Below, in pieces: positions 1 through 8,758 of a DNA stretch of 64,000 nt; positions within the stretch are counted from its first letter, which is position 1; each line of letters begins with the position of its first letter. The DNA comes from Nocardia sp. NBC_01730 (GTDB lineage Bacteria; Actinomycetota; Actinomycetes; Mycobacteriales; Mycobacteriaceae): contig NZ_CP109162.1 in NCBI RefSeq assembly GCF_035920445.1, positions 1,302,001 through 1,366,000 of the forward strand. Direction: 5' to 3'. Under the pieces are notes generated by a model that saw only the letters and a program-made list of their open reading frames with translations, had not been told where the DNA came from and did not search any database. The translations under genes and the position numbers were made by a program.

Positions 1-1386
1 ACGACAACCGAAAGACCACGCGCGACATCGTTCGAAGAGATCGCGTCACCGTATCTCGATCCGTCGCAAGAGTTAGTCAATGCTGATGTCGTGCTGTGGG
101 AGACCAACCGCGGATGCCCCTACCATTGCTCCTTCTGCTTCTGGGGTGGAGCGGTCGGTCAGAAGCTGAACAGAGCGGAGTTGGCGAGACTGCACGACGA
201 ACTGGTCACCATCGCGCAAGCGGGAGTGCCAGCGATCTTCTTGTGCGATGCGAACTTCGGGATACTCCCGCGTGACGTTGAGATCGCCGCCATGGTTGTT
301 GAGGTACGCGAGAAGTACGGCACTCCGCACACCTTGCATGTCAACTGGGCGAAGAACCACGCCGCTCGCGTCGGCGAGATCCTCGATGTTCTGCGCGACG
401 GCGGCGTCAGTACCAACGTGTACCTGGCCTTACAAACACTCAGTCGACCGGCCTTGGCGTTGGCCGGACGCGATGAACGCGGGCGTCCAGAAATGTTCGA
501 GCTGGCCCGACGCATCGTGGACGCTGGCGGTGACATCGGCGCCGAGCTGATCTTCGGGCTCCCCGGCGAGACCCTCCACGACTTCCAGAACGCGTACGAC
601 CAACTGTATTTGCAGTTCCCGAGACTGCTGCTGCATCCGCTCTGGGTGCTACCGAACACCACTTATGACACCGACCGCGACCAGTTCGGTCTTGTCACGC
701 TGCGCCCGGATCCGACCGTCGACTACGAAGGCATACTCGAGCACAACACGTTGCCGCGCAAGGACAATCAAGAAGGCTTAGCCCTGCTATTGGCCGACGA
801 GATCCTCACCGGAACGGGGTATGCCCGCACAACCATGCGAGGACTGGCGGTATGGGCCGGACTACGACCGACCCGAATGCTCCACGAGTTCAGAGCATTT
901 CTCCCACTTCGCACCGACCCGTTGTCACAGAACTTGTCAGCTACGTTCTCCTACGTGGACGCGGAGTGCTACTTCCACCGGCACGTGCGCGGCACGATCC
1001 GCAGCGCCCTGTTCCACGACCGTTCTCAGGCAGCCACATTGCTCGCGGAGTTCGTAGACGCCGTCGTGAAAGACCCGGCGGCCCGGGCAGCATGTCAACA
1101 GCTGGTTCGTTACGACACCGCTCTACTGCCCCGCACAGACATCGATGGCGTCGAACCCGTCGATGAAACGCTGCTGGCCACGTTCGACGTCTATGCCGCG
1201 TCAGGAGACTTGCTGTGCAATGCGTTGCAAACACCAGTGCCCGCGAACCTCGAGGTGGCGATCCGTATCCGCCATCCCGCTGGGTTCGCCCGCCACAGCA
1301 GTGACGCAATAGATCTCGCCGGACAATGGCGCGGCCGTGTCATCGACGTATCCCCAGCCCCACTGTCCAGGAGCCTCCAGTCATGA
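1..1386 (+). CDS. Radical SAM protein (5' end outside window)
   Basis: The reading frame is open from base 1, so the gene starts upstream; the GTG at 91 lies inside the domain and is not the start. The visible part opens with a run typical of the linker before a radical SAM core, then the CxxxCxxC cluster motif in CPYHCSFCFW (about codons 39-48), which binds the 4Fe-4S cluster that cleaves S-adenosylmethionine. The layout resembles B12-binding radical SAM enzymes, whose cobalamin domain would lie off the window; that is an inference. A TIM-barrel-like region follows (motif FGLPGET), then an extended C-terminal region of unknown role. The stop overlaps the start of the PanC-like gene (ATGA), so the two are probably co-translated. 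The substrate is unknown. Confidence 0.85.
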   Translation, partial: TTTERPRATSFEEIASPYLDPSQELVNADVVLWETNRGCPYHCSFCFWGGAVGQKLNRAELARLHDELVTIAQAGVPAIFLCDANFGILPRDVEIAAMVVEVREKYGTPHTLHVNWAKNHAARVGEILDVLRDGGVSTNVYLALQTLSRPALALAGRDERGRPEMFELARRIVDAGGDIGAELIFGLPGETLHDFQNAYDQLYLQFPRLLLHPLWVLPNTTYDTDRDQFGLVTLRPDPTVDYEGILEHNTLPRKDNQEGLALLLADEILTGTGYARTTMRGLAVWAGLRPTRMLHEFRAFLPLRTDPLSQNLSATFSYVDAECYFHRHVRGTIRSALFHDRSQAATLLAEFVDAVVKDPAARAACQQLVRYDTALLPRTDIDGVEPVDETLLATFDVYAASGDLLCNALQTPVPANLEVAIRIRHPAGFARHSSDAIDLAGQWRGRVIDVSPAPLSRSLQS

Positions 1387-2273
1387 CGCCTGTACACGTC
1401 ATCCAGTCCGTCGCCGAAGCACGGCCGGCCCTTCGAAAACTGTGGCGCTCGGGCGCCACAGTCGGATCCATCCACACGCTCGGCGCACTGCACGCAGCAC
1501 ACGGCGAACTGATCAAACGATCCTCAGCAGAGAACGATCACACGATCGTGACGGTCTACCCGAACAAGATCCAACTCTTCGAAGGTTGCGTCTACCAGTA
1601 CAACCTCGATGAAGACATTGACCTCGCGCAACGCTGCGGCGCGACGATCGTGATCGCCTCCGACGACGCGGAGATGTATCCGCCCGAATACGCCACATAC
1701 ATTGACCAAGGAGAACGCGCGCACCGACTGAACAGCTCGATCTTCGACTACGCTTCCCGCGGCCAGGTCACCGGCGCCATCCGATGGATCAGCCTGTGCC
1801 GGCCCACAGCGAGCTATTTCGGCATGAAAGACATCGAGCAATCCCTGCTGGTCGCACGCGCCGTCGAGGATCTGCTGATCGACTGCGACATCCGCCACGT
1901 GCCGTGCGTACGAGACACGCAAACCGCTGTGCCGGTCTCCTCCCGGTTGCGGTTCCTGCCGCCGGAACGACTGCAGGAAGTCGGCGCGGTCTATCACGCG
2001 CTGGAGCTCGGTCGCCTCGCGATCCTCGCAGGCCAGACCAAATCCGCCACGATCCTGGCTGAGATTCGGGAACGACTCGAGCCGCAGCTGTCGACCTTCA
2101 AGATCGCCTACCTCACGCTGGTCGACGCGGACGACTTCGGGCCGATCGACGAGGCAAGACTGCCATTCATCCTCCACTGTGCGATCACCGACGGAACGTT
2201 GAATCACTTTGACGGGCTATGCATCCGGACCGACGAAGAACTGCAGAACTCACCCGCGGTGATCTGGATCTGA
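1383..2273 (+). CDS. PanC-like (pantoate-beta-alanine ligase family) enzyme
   Basis: A 296-residue protein of the pantothenate synthetase family, whose members adenylate a carboxylate and join it to an amine. Family landmarks are recognisable but diverged: the HxGH signature reads LGALHAAH (HAAH), the central EMYP motif is intact, the ligand loop reads FGMKDIEQ where PanC has KDYQQ, and the KMSKS-like loop reads VSSRLRFL where PanC has MSSRN. The ATG start overlaps the radical SAM stop by four bases. The divergence and the company of other ligases suggest a dedicated biosynthetic amide ligase rather than housekeeping vitamin B5 synthesis; that part is inference. A divergent true PanC remains possible. 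Confidence 0.8.
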   Translation: MTPVHVIQSVAEARPALRKLWRSGATVGSIHTLGALHAAHGELIKRSSAENDHTIVTVYPNKIQLFEGCVYQYNLDEDIDLAQRCGATIVIASDDAEMYPPEYATYIDQGERAHRLNSSIFDYASRGQVTGAIRWISLCRPTASYFGMKDIEQSLLVARAVEDLLIDCDIRHVPCVRDTQTAVPVSSRLRFLPPERLQEVGAVYHALELGRLAILAGQTKSATILAEIRERLEPQLSTFKIAYLTLVDADDFGPIDEARLPFILHCAITDGTLNHFDGLCIRTDEELQNSPAVIWI

Positions 2274-2319
2274 GCACCTCAGACCGGCCCAGCTTTCCTG
2301 TCGAAGGGTAAGGAATCCC

Positions 2320-3480
2320 ATGACATTTCGCGTTCTTGTCGGTCTTCCCAGCTTCAACGGGGCAGACACCATCGGCAAGGTTGTCAGCGACATCGACGCC
2401 GCGCTGCGCACCCTGCCCTTTCCGGTCGACGCGACGCACGTCAACGCCGACAGCTCGTCGGTCGACGGCACCAGCGACGTTTTCCTTTCGACAGCGACCA
2501 GCTACCCCAAGAAGGTAGTCAAGACCGGCTACTGGTCCGGGCAAGGGACGAATGGCAGGGCGATACTCGAGGCGGCCATCGACATAGGCGCCGATGCGAC
2601 ATTGATCGTCGATGCCGACCTCGCGGCGGTTGACGAGAGCTGGGTTCACGCGTTGATCACCGGTGTGCACGAGGGCCGAGACTTTGTTTATCCCCTTCGG
2701 CCGCCGACGTGGAACGGCGGAGACCTCACCTACCAGCTGACATATCCGCTGCTCGCCGGTGCGTCCGGGGTCGATCTGCGTGAACCACTGTGCGGCGACC
2801 TGGCGCTGTCCGCCGCCGCCGCGCGGGATCTCGTGCGCACCGATTGGGCCGCGGATGATCTGCGCTTCGGCTTCCACGTTCTCGTCGCCTCGACCGCGGT
2901 GGCATGGGATTGGACCGCGGTCACGCTGGGTGTGCGGCGACGCAATCCGCTGCGGAGTTTCGGACCGCGAGCGGCCGGAGAATTCCGGATGGGCGAGAAG
3001 TTCGCCGAGACGAGCGCCTCGGTCCGCCGCCACATCAGGCGCATCACGCGAGATCCAGCACCGCGGACATGGACTTCCAGCCCTGCCGAGACGCCAGTCG
3101 ATACCGAATTCCTGGTCCCACGCCACGACCCCGATATCGAACGGCTCGCACACACGACAGCCCAACGACTGCGTGACGACGCCCACGAGGGACAGTTGAG
3201 CTGCTTTCCGGCGCCACTGCGCGAGCATCTGTTCGAATACGCGCTCGGTGGCGAGACGGAGCGTGGGCTGAGCTGGGCGCTGTGGCGCGAATGCCTGTTC
3301 GCGTGGCTGACTGCGGACGATGACAAGCAGATTCCGGTCGACGTTTTCGAGACCCTGTTCCTGAACCGTGCTGTAGGTCACCACACGGAGATCGCCGGAC
3401 GACCTGATTGGTACTCGACGGTCCTGGAGCAGGGGCGCGACGTGTTCTCCCGGCGAAATTCGCTGGCGGCGGGAACGTAA
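2320..3480 (+). CDS. GT-A-fold glycosyltransferase-like protein
   Basis: This 386-residue protein starts like family 2/81 glycosyltransferases: a beta strand with LVGLPSFNGADTIG, then a DSSSVDGT-like segment, then the metal-binding acidic motif IVDADL near residue 96. A second conserved block (EPLCGDLALS) resembles glucosyl-3-phosphoglycerate or mannosylglycerate synthases. No membrane segment is evident, so it is probably cytosolic. A purine-rich AAGG sits before the ATG. It follows the PanC-like gene by 46 bases, consistent with one transcript. Donor and acceptor cannot be read from sequence. Its place between ligase genes suggests glycosylation of a pathway intermediate, which is inference. 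Confidence 0.75.
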   Translation: MTFRVLVGLPSFNGADTIGKVVSDIDAALRTLPFPVDATHVNADSSSVDGTSDVFLSTATSYPKKVVKTGYWSGQGTNGRAILEAAIDIGADATLIVDADLAAVDESWVHALITGVHEGRDFVYPLRPPTWNGGDLTYQLTYPLLAGASGVDLREPLCGDLALSAAAARDLVRTDWAADDLRFGFHVLVASTAVAWDWTAVTLGVRRRNPLRSFGPRAAGEFRMGEKFAETSASVRRHIRRITRDPAPRTWTSSPAETPVDTEFLVPRHDPDIERLAHTTAQRLRDDAHEGQLSCFPAPLREHLFEYALGGETERGLSWALWRECLFAWLTADDDKQIPVDVFETLFLNRAVGHHTEIAGRPDWYSTVLEQGRDVFSRRNSLAAGT

Positions 3481-3551
3481 TATCCTTCGTAGTCCCCTGT
3501 AGTGTCCGCCCGTCGGCGGATGCTCGAGAACCCGATGCCGAAGGAATATTC

Positions 3552-4871
3552 GTGAGCCGTCCGCAGGTCGTCAAGCCCGGATCGATCAGTGGCTTCCCCG
3601 AGTGGTTGCCCGAGGTCCGGATGGTCGAGCTGCATTGGCTGGAGGTGATCCGTCAGTCCTTCGAGCGCTATGGATTCGCGCCGGTCGAGACACCGTCAGT
3701 CGAGGCGTTGGACACGTTGCAGGCCAAGGGCGAGACCTCGCAGGAGGTGTACACACTGCGGCGCCTGCAGGCCGACCCGAACGATTCCAGCGACGCGAAG
3801 TTGGGGCTGCACTTCGACCTCACCGTGCCGTTCGCCCGCTACGTTGCCGCGCACCTCAACGACCTGGTGTTCCCGTTCAAGCGGTACCAGATCCAGCGGG
3901 CCTGGCGCGGCGAGCGCCCGCAAGAAGGCCGATTCCGAGAGTTCACACAGTGCGACATCGACGTCATCGGCGTCGACCAGGTTCCGCTGCACTTCGACGC
4001 CGAGCTGCCCCGCATCATCCACGAAACGATGACGGCACTGAACCTGCCGAAGTGGACGCTCTACATCAACAACCGGAAGATCCTTCAGGGCTTCTACCAG
4101 GGCCTCGACATCGCCGACCCCGTCGCCGTCATCCAGGCAGCCGACAAGCTCGACAAGGTAGGCCCCGAGGGGGTCCGCCGAATCCTGACCGACAAGGTCG
4201 GGCTCGATCAGCACCAGGTCGATGCAGTGCTCGATCTTGCTGGAATCAGGGGCGCAAGCGCCTCGGTGGTAGATGACGTCAAGGCGCTCGGTGTGAACTC
4301 GGAACTGCTGGTCGAAGGTCTCGACGAACTGGCATTCGTGCTCGACTCACTTTCCGATCTGCCGAAGGACACCATCGTCGCTGATCTGTCGATCGCGCGA
4401 GGGCTCGACTACTACACAGGCACCGTGTACGAAGGCAAGTTCGACGGCTGGCCGACCTACCCGAGCATCTGCTCAGGCGGCCGATACGAGAACCTCGTCG
4501 GATCGTTCGTCAACCGCAAACTCCCCGGAATCGGGATGTCCATCGGGTTGACCAGGATCTTCGCCAAGCTCGCCAGCGAGGGACTGCTCGACACCACTCG
4601 GAAATGCCCGACCGACGTCCTTGTAGTAGTTCCGTCCGACGAACGCCGCGCCCAAGCACTCGCCACCGCAGCGCAGCTTCGCGACCGGGGATTCAACACC
4701 GAGGTCTACCACCAAGCCGACAAGCTGGCCAAGCAGATTCGCTACGCGTCTCGCAAAGCCATCCCGTTCGTTTGGCTGCCACCGTTCGACGACGACGGCA
4801 GCCACGAAGTCAAGGATTTGGCGACCGGTACCCAAGTCGGAGCCGACCCGGGTACCTGGCAGCGTCCTTGA
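3552..4871 (+). CDS. hisS: Histidyl-tRNA synthetase paralogue (complete class II HisRS)
   Basis: A 439-residue class II synthetase with all the HisRS landmarks: motif 2 (RYQIQRAWRGERP, about residues 111-123), the histidine-A motif RGLDYYTGTVYE (about 283-294), the histidine-B glycine-rich SGGRYE, motif 3 (GIGMSIGLTRIF), and a C-terminal anticodon-binding domain. I chose the GTG at 3552 because AAGGAA lies five bases upstream and the protein then begins just before the conserved core; an earlier in-frame start would read through the previous gene. All the catalytic motifs that I checked look intact, so it probably charges tRNA-His or activates histidine. Its position with other ligases suggests a second, cluster-specific copy supplying His-AMP or His-tRNA. 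Whether the genome has another hisS is not visible here. Confidence 0.88.
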   Translation: MSRPQVVKPGSISGFPEWLPEVRMVELHWLEVIRQSFERYGFAPVETPSVEALDTLQAKGETSQEVYTLRRLQADPNDSSDAKLGLHFDLTVPFARYVAAHLNDLVFPFKRYQIQRAWRGERPQEGRFREFTQCDIDVIGVDQVPLHFDAELPRIIHETMTALNLPKWTLYINNRKILQGFYQGLDIADPVAVIQAADKLDKVGPEGVRRILTDKVGLDQHQVDAVLDLAGIRGASASVVDDVKALGVNSELLVEGLDELAFVLDSLSDLPKDTIVADLSIARGLDYYTGTVYEGKFDGWPTYPSICSGGRYENLVGSFVNRKLPGIGMSIGLTRIFAKLASEGLLDTTRKCPTDVLVVVPSDERRAQALATAAQLRDRGFNTEVYHQADKLAKQIRYASRKAIPFVWLPPFDDDGSHEVKDLATGTQVGADPGTWQRP

Positions 4872-4888
4872 CCAAGCGGATACCCCGT

Positions 4889-5968
4889 CTAGTCGCTGGC
4901 CGCGAGACGTGTGAACTCGGTCAGTAGCTCGGGGTAATCCAACCCTGCAGCGCGCATGACCTTGGGAAAAACGCTGACCTCTGTCAGACCAGGGATCGTA
5001 TTCACTTCGTTGATGAGAAGCTGGCCGGTTCGCTCGTCCAGGAACAGATCGACCCGAGCGAACACCGAGCATCCCAGAACGGTGAAAGCCTCGATCGCCA
5101 ATTCCCTGGCCCGGTCGGCCAGGTTGCGATCGATCGGAGCGGGACAGGCGAACAGCGGGTTGCCAAGGCGAACCTTCTCCTCGTAGGTGTACAGGTCGCC
5201 GACCGGAACACACTCACCGGCCGGCGACACTACGAGTGACTCCGCGGTCTTCCCGACGACGCCCAGAACGAACTCTCGATGCGGAACCGCCTCCTCGACC
5301 AAGGCCGCCGAATCCCAACGGAATGCTTCCTCGAGAGCCTTGTCCAGATCGTCAGAGGACTCGACTCTGCCGATCCCCAGGCTCGAGCCTCCACGGTTCG
5401 GCTTCACAAACCACGGCAAGGGTCCGACGACCTCGCGTATCTGGTCAGTAACCGAATGAGGTGACCGGGCGTAGCGACTCTGTTCCACATGTGTGCCTTT
5501 GGCTGTGGGCAGGCCCGCCTCTGCCAGCATGATCTTCGTTAGTCTCTTGTCGTAACACAGCGCGGACGAGGTGATGTCACATCCCATCACAACCAACCCA
5601 TAGGCTGCCAGCAACCCTTGGAGCGTTCCGTCCTCTCCCCATCGGCCATGAGACATGGGGAATCCCAACTGGTAGCCAGTGAATACCTCTGCTCCTGGAG
5701 GACCGTCGAACACGCGGACGCTGCCGCCGCTGCCGGGGACGTCGTCGTCCGGCGTAATGCCTTTGGCGAAGCGTTCTGCATCGGCCTTCCGCCATAGCTG
5801 TTCCAACGCGCCATCGCCTACCAACCATTGCCCGGACTTCGTCACGCCGACCGGTAGCACTTCCCATCCGAGCTTCTCCGCGTTGCTGAGCACTGCCCGT
5901 GCGCCACCCAGACTCACCTCATGCTCTGGCGTGGCCCCACCGAAAACCACGACGACCTTCTTGCTCAT
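4889..5968 (-). CDS. ddl: D-alanine-D-alanine ligase family (ATP-grasp)
   Basis: A 359-residue ATP-grasp ligase. The N-terminal domain begins VFGGATPEHEVSL, the Ddl signature with its glycine-rich turn and HEVS (16-19). The central nucleotide site carries KPNRGGSSLGIG, the omega-loop region reads YEEKVR, and the C-terminal metal and substrate site is NEVNTIPGLTEVS. Length matches Ddl (about 350-370). The enzyme joins two amino acids through an acyl phosphate. It lies convergent to the HisRS paralogue and divergent from the HisZ-like gene. It could be a housekeeping or resistance ligase, but its location between two HisRS relatives suggests a dipeptide-forming step in the local pathway. No VanA-type substrate signature is obvious to me. 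Confidence 0.88.
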   Translation of the reverse strand: MSKKVVVVFGGATPEHEVSLGGARAVLSNAEKLGWEVLPVGVTKSGQWLVGDGALEQLWRKADAERFAKGITPDDDVPGSGGSVRVFDGPPGAEVFTGYQLGFPMSHGRWGEDGTLQGLLAAYGLVVMGCDITSSALCYDKRLTKIMLAEAGLPTAKGTHVEQSRYARSPHSVTDQIREVVGPLPWFVKPNRGGSSLGIGRVESSDDLDKALEEAFRWDSAALVEEAVPHREFVLGVVGKTAESLVVSPAGECVPVGDLYTYEEKVRLGNPLFACPAPIDRNLADRARELAIEAFTVLGCSVFARVDLFLDERTGQLLINEVNTIPGLTEVSVFPKVMRAAGLDYPELLTEFTRLAASD

Positions 5969-6041
5969 CGAGCGCCCCCTCCTGGAGCATCAGGCAACAG
6001 CTGTTCAGATACATTGTCCCGAAACAGATTAGGGACGCAGC
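5969..6041. promoter_or_regulatory. Divergent intergenic region between ddl-like and HisZ-like genes
   Basis: These 73 bases separate two divergent starts and must hold the promoters for both genes or their leaders. A good ribosome site for the rightward gene, AGGGACG, lies at 6031-6037. I could not assign confident -35 or -10 boxes. Confidence 0.4.
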
Positions 6042-7295
6042 ATGATCACCGGTACCTCTCGTCATATGGACCTTCCGCGCGGCTTCAGCGACGTGGAACC
6101 CAACCGTATGGCGATGCTTCAGCGAGTAGAACAGCGGTGGTTCGAACAGTGTGCGCTGGCCGGGTTTCAGCCGGTGCAGGTCCCTGCAGTCGGGTTCACG
6201 GACACGTTCGTCACCGGTCACCACGCCTCCGGAGAACGCATCTACCGGTTTCCTGATCGCCGCGGACGTGATCTTGCCCTTGTCTCCGACAGCCTGCCTG
6301 CGCTGCTGAGGCTGGCCGGCAGCCGTGGCTTACCGGATCAGCGGCTCAGCTACACCTGCCCGGTGTTCCGATACGAGCGCAAACCCCGCCGTCATTTCCA
6401 CCATTTGGGGATCATGGAAGTTTCACGGGTTCCCGGCGACTCGACAAGCCAGCTCCGTTCGATCCGCCGTCTCATCGAAACGATCGCCGCCTTCCTACGC
6501 CCATACCTTGCGGCCGAGTTCACCATCACAGATCCTGGGATCTGGTACGAACTGGCAGCGCAGTTCGTACCGCCCGAGAATGTAAGCGGCTACCTGGACC
6601 GGCTGCGTCGAACTCCCATCAGGGAACGACTGCCTATGCTTCGTGCCGACGGCGCCCCCGACTCAGCCATTGCGACTGTGGCCCTGCTGGCGGGAGAAGA
6701 CAAGCCAGACGCGGTAAGCGCCGTTCCTGCCTCCATCACCGCCAGAATCCGCAACGCCCGCGGCCTGGTCGACAACCTCAATCGAAACGGGATTCAGGCG
6801 ATCTCGAACCTCAACGAGCTGCACGCAACCGAATTCCACGACGGGATGGCCTATTTGGTGCGGCACGGACGTCTTCTGCTCGGAGACGGCGGAAGCTACA
6901 GCCGCTTTGCGACAGACTTCCTCGGAGCCCCGGTATCAGCCTATGCGGCAGTCATAGGGCTCGAGAGAATCGCTGACCTTGCTGCAAAGCCCGATGAAGT
7001 CACCTCTGCCGCCGACATCGCCGTTCTCGCCTTCCCTGACTCTCACTCCGCCGAACACGCCGGCCAGTTGACTTCATCGCTGCGCGAGCACGGAATTGCA
7101 GTGTGGGACAGCGTCGTCGTGATGCCTATCCGTCGACATCTGCGCAACCTCGCAGACCTCAACATCCCGTTCTCTGTGCTGATTGGGCAGGAGGACGTTC
7201 TATCGCCCGTCTACAGGGTTCGCGACAGATCAGGGGAGATCCACACTGTCGCGAAGGAAGGACTCTCTCATTGGATTATTCCGCGGATCCGGTGA
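6042..7295 (+). CDS. HisZ-like / degenerate HisRS paralogue
   Basis: A 417-residue protein of the class II HisRS fold. The start region reads DLPRGFSDVEPN, like HisRS and HisZ, and a motif-2-like stretch is present (TCPVFRYERKPRRHFHH). The histidine-A motif expected near residues 265-280 is replaced by unrelated sequence, and the B loop is only partly kept (GDGGSYSRF). Unlike classical HisZ it retains a C-terminal anticodon-binding-like domain from about residue 325 onward. HisZ proteins regulate or activate HisG, but no hisG is near. I infer a non-aminoacylating HisRS relative, possibly an adenylating ligase or a regulatory partner of the HisRS encoded at 3552. AGGGACG just upstream supports the ATG at 6042; the ATG at 6066 is an alternative. 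Confidence 0.75.
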   Translation: MITGTSRHMDLPRGFSDVEPNRMAMLQRVEQRWFEQCALAGFQPVQVPAVGFTDTFVTGHHASGERIYRFPDRRGRDLALVSDSLPALLRLAGSRGLPDQRLSYTCPVFRYERKPRRHFHHLGIMEVSRVPGDSTSQLRSIRRLIETIAAFLRPYLAAEFTITDPGIWYELAAQFVPPENVSGYLDRLRRTPIRERLPMLRADGAPDSAIATVALLAGEDKPDAVSAVPASITARIRNARGLVDNLNRNGIQAISNLNELHATEFHDGMAYLVRHGRLLLGDGGSYSRFATDFLGAPVSAYAAVIGLERIADLAAKPDEVTSAADIAVLAFPDSHSAEHAGQLTSSLREHGIAVWDSVVVMPIRRHLRNLADLNIPFSVLIGQEDVLSPVYRVRDRSGEIHTVAKEGLSHWIIPRIR

Positions 7296-7322
7296 GTTCT
7301 GTAGAAGCTACATAACACTCGA

Positions 7323-7871
7323 CTATGTCCGGTTCGAGCCGTTTGGAGTACCGAAGTTGATGCAGCGTGAACGGTCCGCGCGTGAAATCAGTGGTGTGGT
7401 GCTTGAACAGCTCGGCTGCTCTTGGAGGGGATGTTCGCGATCGCGATCGTGGACATCCGCCAAGGCGAGCCCGTGCCAGGCTCCGGGTCTGAAGTAGCCG
7501 GTCGCTTCGAGTAGTTTGCGGTAGAAGAAGCTCTCGGCCCACAGAAACGGTGCTTCGCCGCCAGAGGCGGCCGTAGAGGCCGTCGCCCCATTCGTGCCAC
7601 TGGTCGTGGTCGGAGTGTCTTCTTTCAATGGCTCCATTACACCGGCGGTGCTTTCGATGAGCAGCTGGTGGATCGCCGCGCGTTCGGTTGGCCCATTCGG
7701 CAACGCATCCAGCACACGCTGCACCAGTTTCGGGTGCCGCTGGTGGAAGACACCATGAGCGAACGAGCCGGGAACACTGGCAAGGATCAGAGGAGGAGTC
7801 GGCGGTTTCAGGATCGTGGTCCCTTCATCTCGTAGATGTCCGAGATCCGGTGGCCGAAGGCCATCAGCCAT
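7323..7871 (-). pseudogene. Truncated ARMT1/DUF89-like protein gene
   Basis: The N-terminal half resembles ARMT1-like (DUF89) metal-dependent carbohydrate-phosphate phosphatases: a PGSFAHGVFHQRHPKLV block, then PFLWAESFFYRKLLEATGYF and GAWHGL, which match the family's helix with tyrosine and arginine residues. After about residue 150 the similarity stops. The next expected block (a K/R-AEL helix) appears in another frame as PPRAAEL near 7,455, which indicates a frameshift, and the catalytic C-terminal half is missing. It is therefore probably a broken gene. It lies just downstream of the isochorismatase-fold gene on the same strand. The start at 7871 is the best available ATG but has no clear ribosome site. 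Confidence 0.55.
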
Positions 7872-7923
7872 CAAGATCGGAATTGAGGCGCGGCGCTGCC
7901 CCGGTGAGCGTGTGGATCGGTCG

Positions 7924-8634
7924 CTATATCTGGTCGGTGGCAGGCATCGTGGATGCCGCGATGGTGATCGGGTCGTTCCAGTAGGCGGTGTCGCGGCCGT
8001 AGTTCGGTGTGGTGTAGGCAGTATTCCAGGCGGCACCCGCTTCTATCAGGTCCCTCCATGGGGCGACTTCGACGTAGAGGACGCGCATCGAGTTCAGCGC
8101 TGCGTGGTGCAGTGCGGGCCCGTCGGTACTGACGGCGTCCTGCGCTACGGCGACTTCGAAGTTGTGCTCGAGGCCCGCCCTCACGGTGGCTTCGACGCAC
8201 ACATTGGTTTGCAGACCGGCGACGATAAGTCGTTGAGCACCGAGGCTGCGCAGTATCGGCCCCAGTTCGGTGTAGGCGAAGAAACTATGTCTGGTCTTCT
8301 CCAGCACCACATCATCGGATTCGGGCGCCACCGCCTCCATCAGTTGCGAGCGCCAGACCTTGTCCTCGGGCGACAGGTGCGGTACCCGTGATGCCCGATA
8401 CCGGCGATGGCGCGCGGCCCGCGGGTTGAATGCCAACTGCCCTGCCGGGCTGAGGGTTTGGCGTGAGTAGATCACCGGGATTCCGGCGGATCTTGCTGCG
8501 GCGAGCAGTGCTGCGCACTCGGTGACCACTTCGTTGAGCCGCCAGATTGGTGGCCACCCCAGCGCGTCGCGTACATCTTGGACCAGATAACTGTTCTGCA
8601 GGTCGATCATGAGCAGCACGGTGCTCGGCATCAA
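7924..8634 (-). CDS. Isochorismatase-fold cysteine hydrolase
   Basis: A protein of about 236 residues of the isochorismatase/nicotinamidase superfamily, which hydrolyse amides, ureas or vinyl ethers. The catalytic triad is visible: Asp11 in LLMIDLQNSY, Lys113 in VVLEKTRHSFF, and Cys146 in GLQTNVCVEAT with the preceding cis-peptide region. The C-terminal tail (from about residue 190) is longer than in minimal members. The second Met (8631) is an equally possible start. The substrate is not predictable from these residues. It lies upstream of the decayed ARMT1-like gene on the same strand. Confidence 0.85.
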   Translation of the reverse strand: MMPSTVLLMIDLQNSYLVQDVRDALGWPPIWRLNEVVTECAALLAAARSAGIPVIYSRQTLSPAGQLAFNPRAARHRRYRASRVPHLSPEDKVWRSQLMEAVAPESDDVVLEKTRHSFFAYTELGPILRSLGAQRLIVAGLQTNVCVEATVRAGLEHNFEVAVAQDAVSTDGPALHHAALNSMRVLYVEVAPWRDLIEAGAAWNTAYTTPNYGRDTAYWNDPITIAASTMPATDQI

Positions 8635-8758
8635 AACGCTCCTCCCGCTGGACGGCGGATATCGATTGTGCCGATGGCTGCTCGAGCTGTCGACGTTGGC
8701 GGGTGTGGTGGCGGTGACGTTGAATGCGAGTGCGCGGGCCCACGGCCGCGCTCGATCC

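Noticed and set aside
2185..3384. Minus-strand open frame (399 codons) opposite the glycosyltransferase gene
   Set aside because: It overlaps a recognisable gene completely and has no family features.
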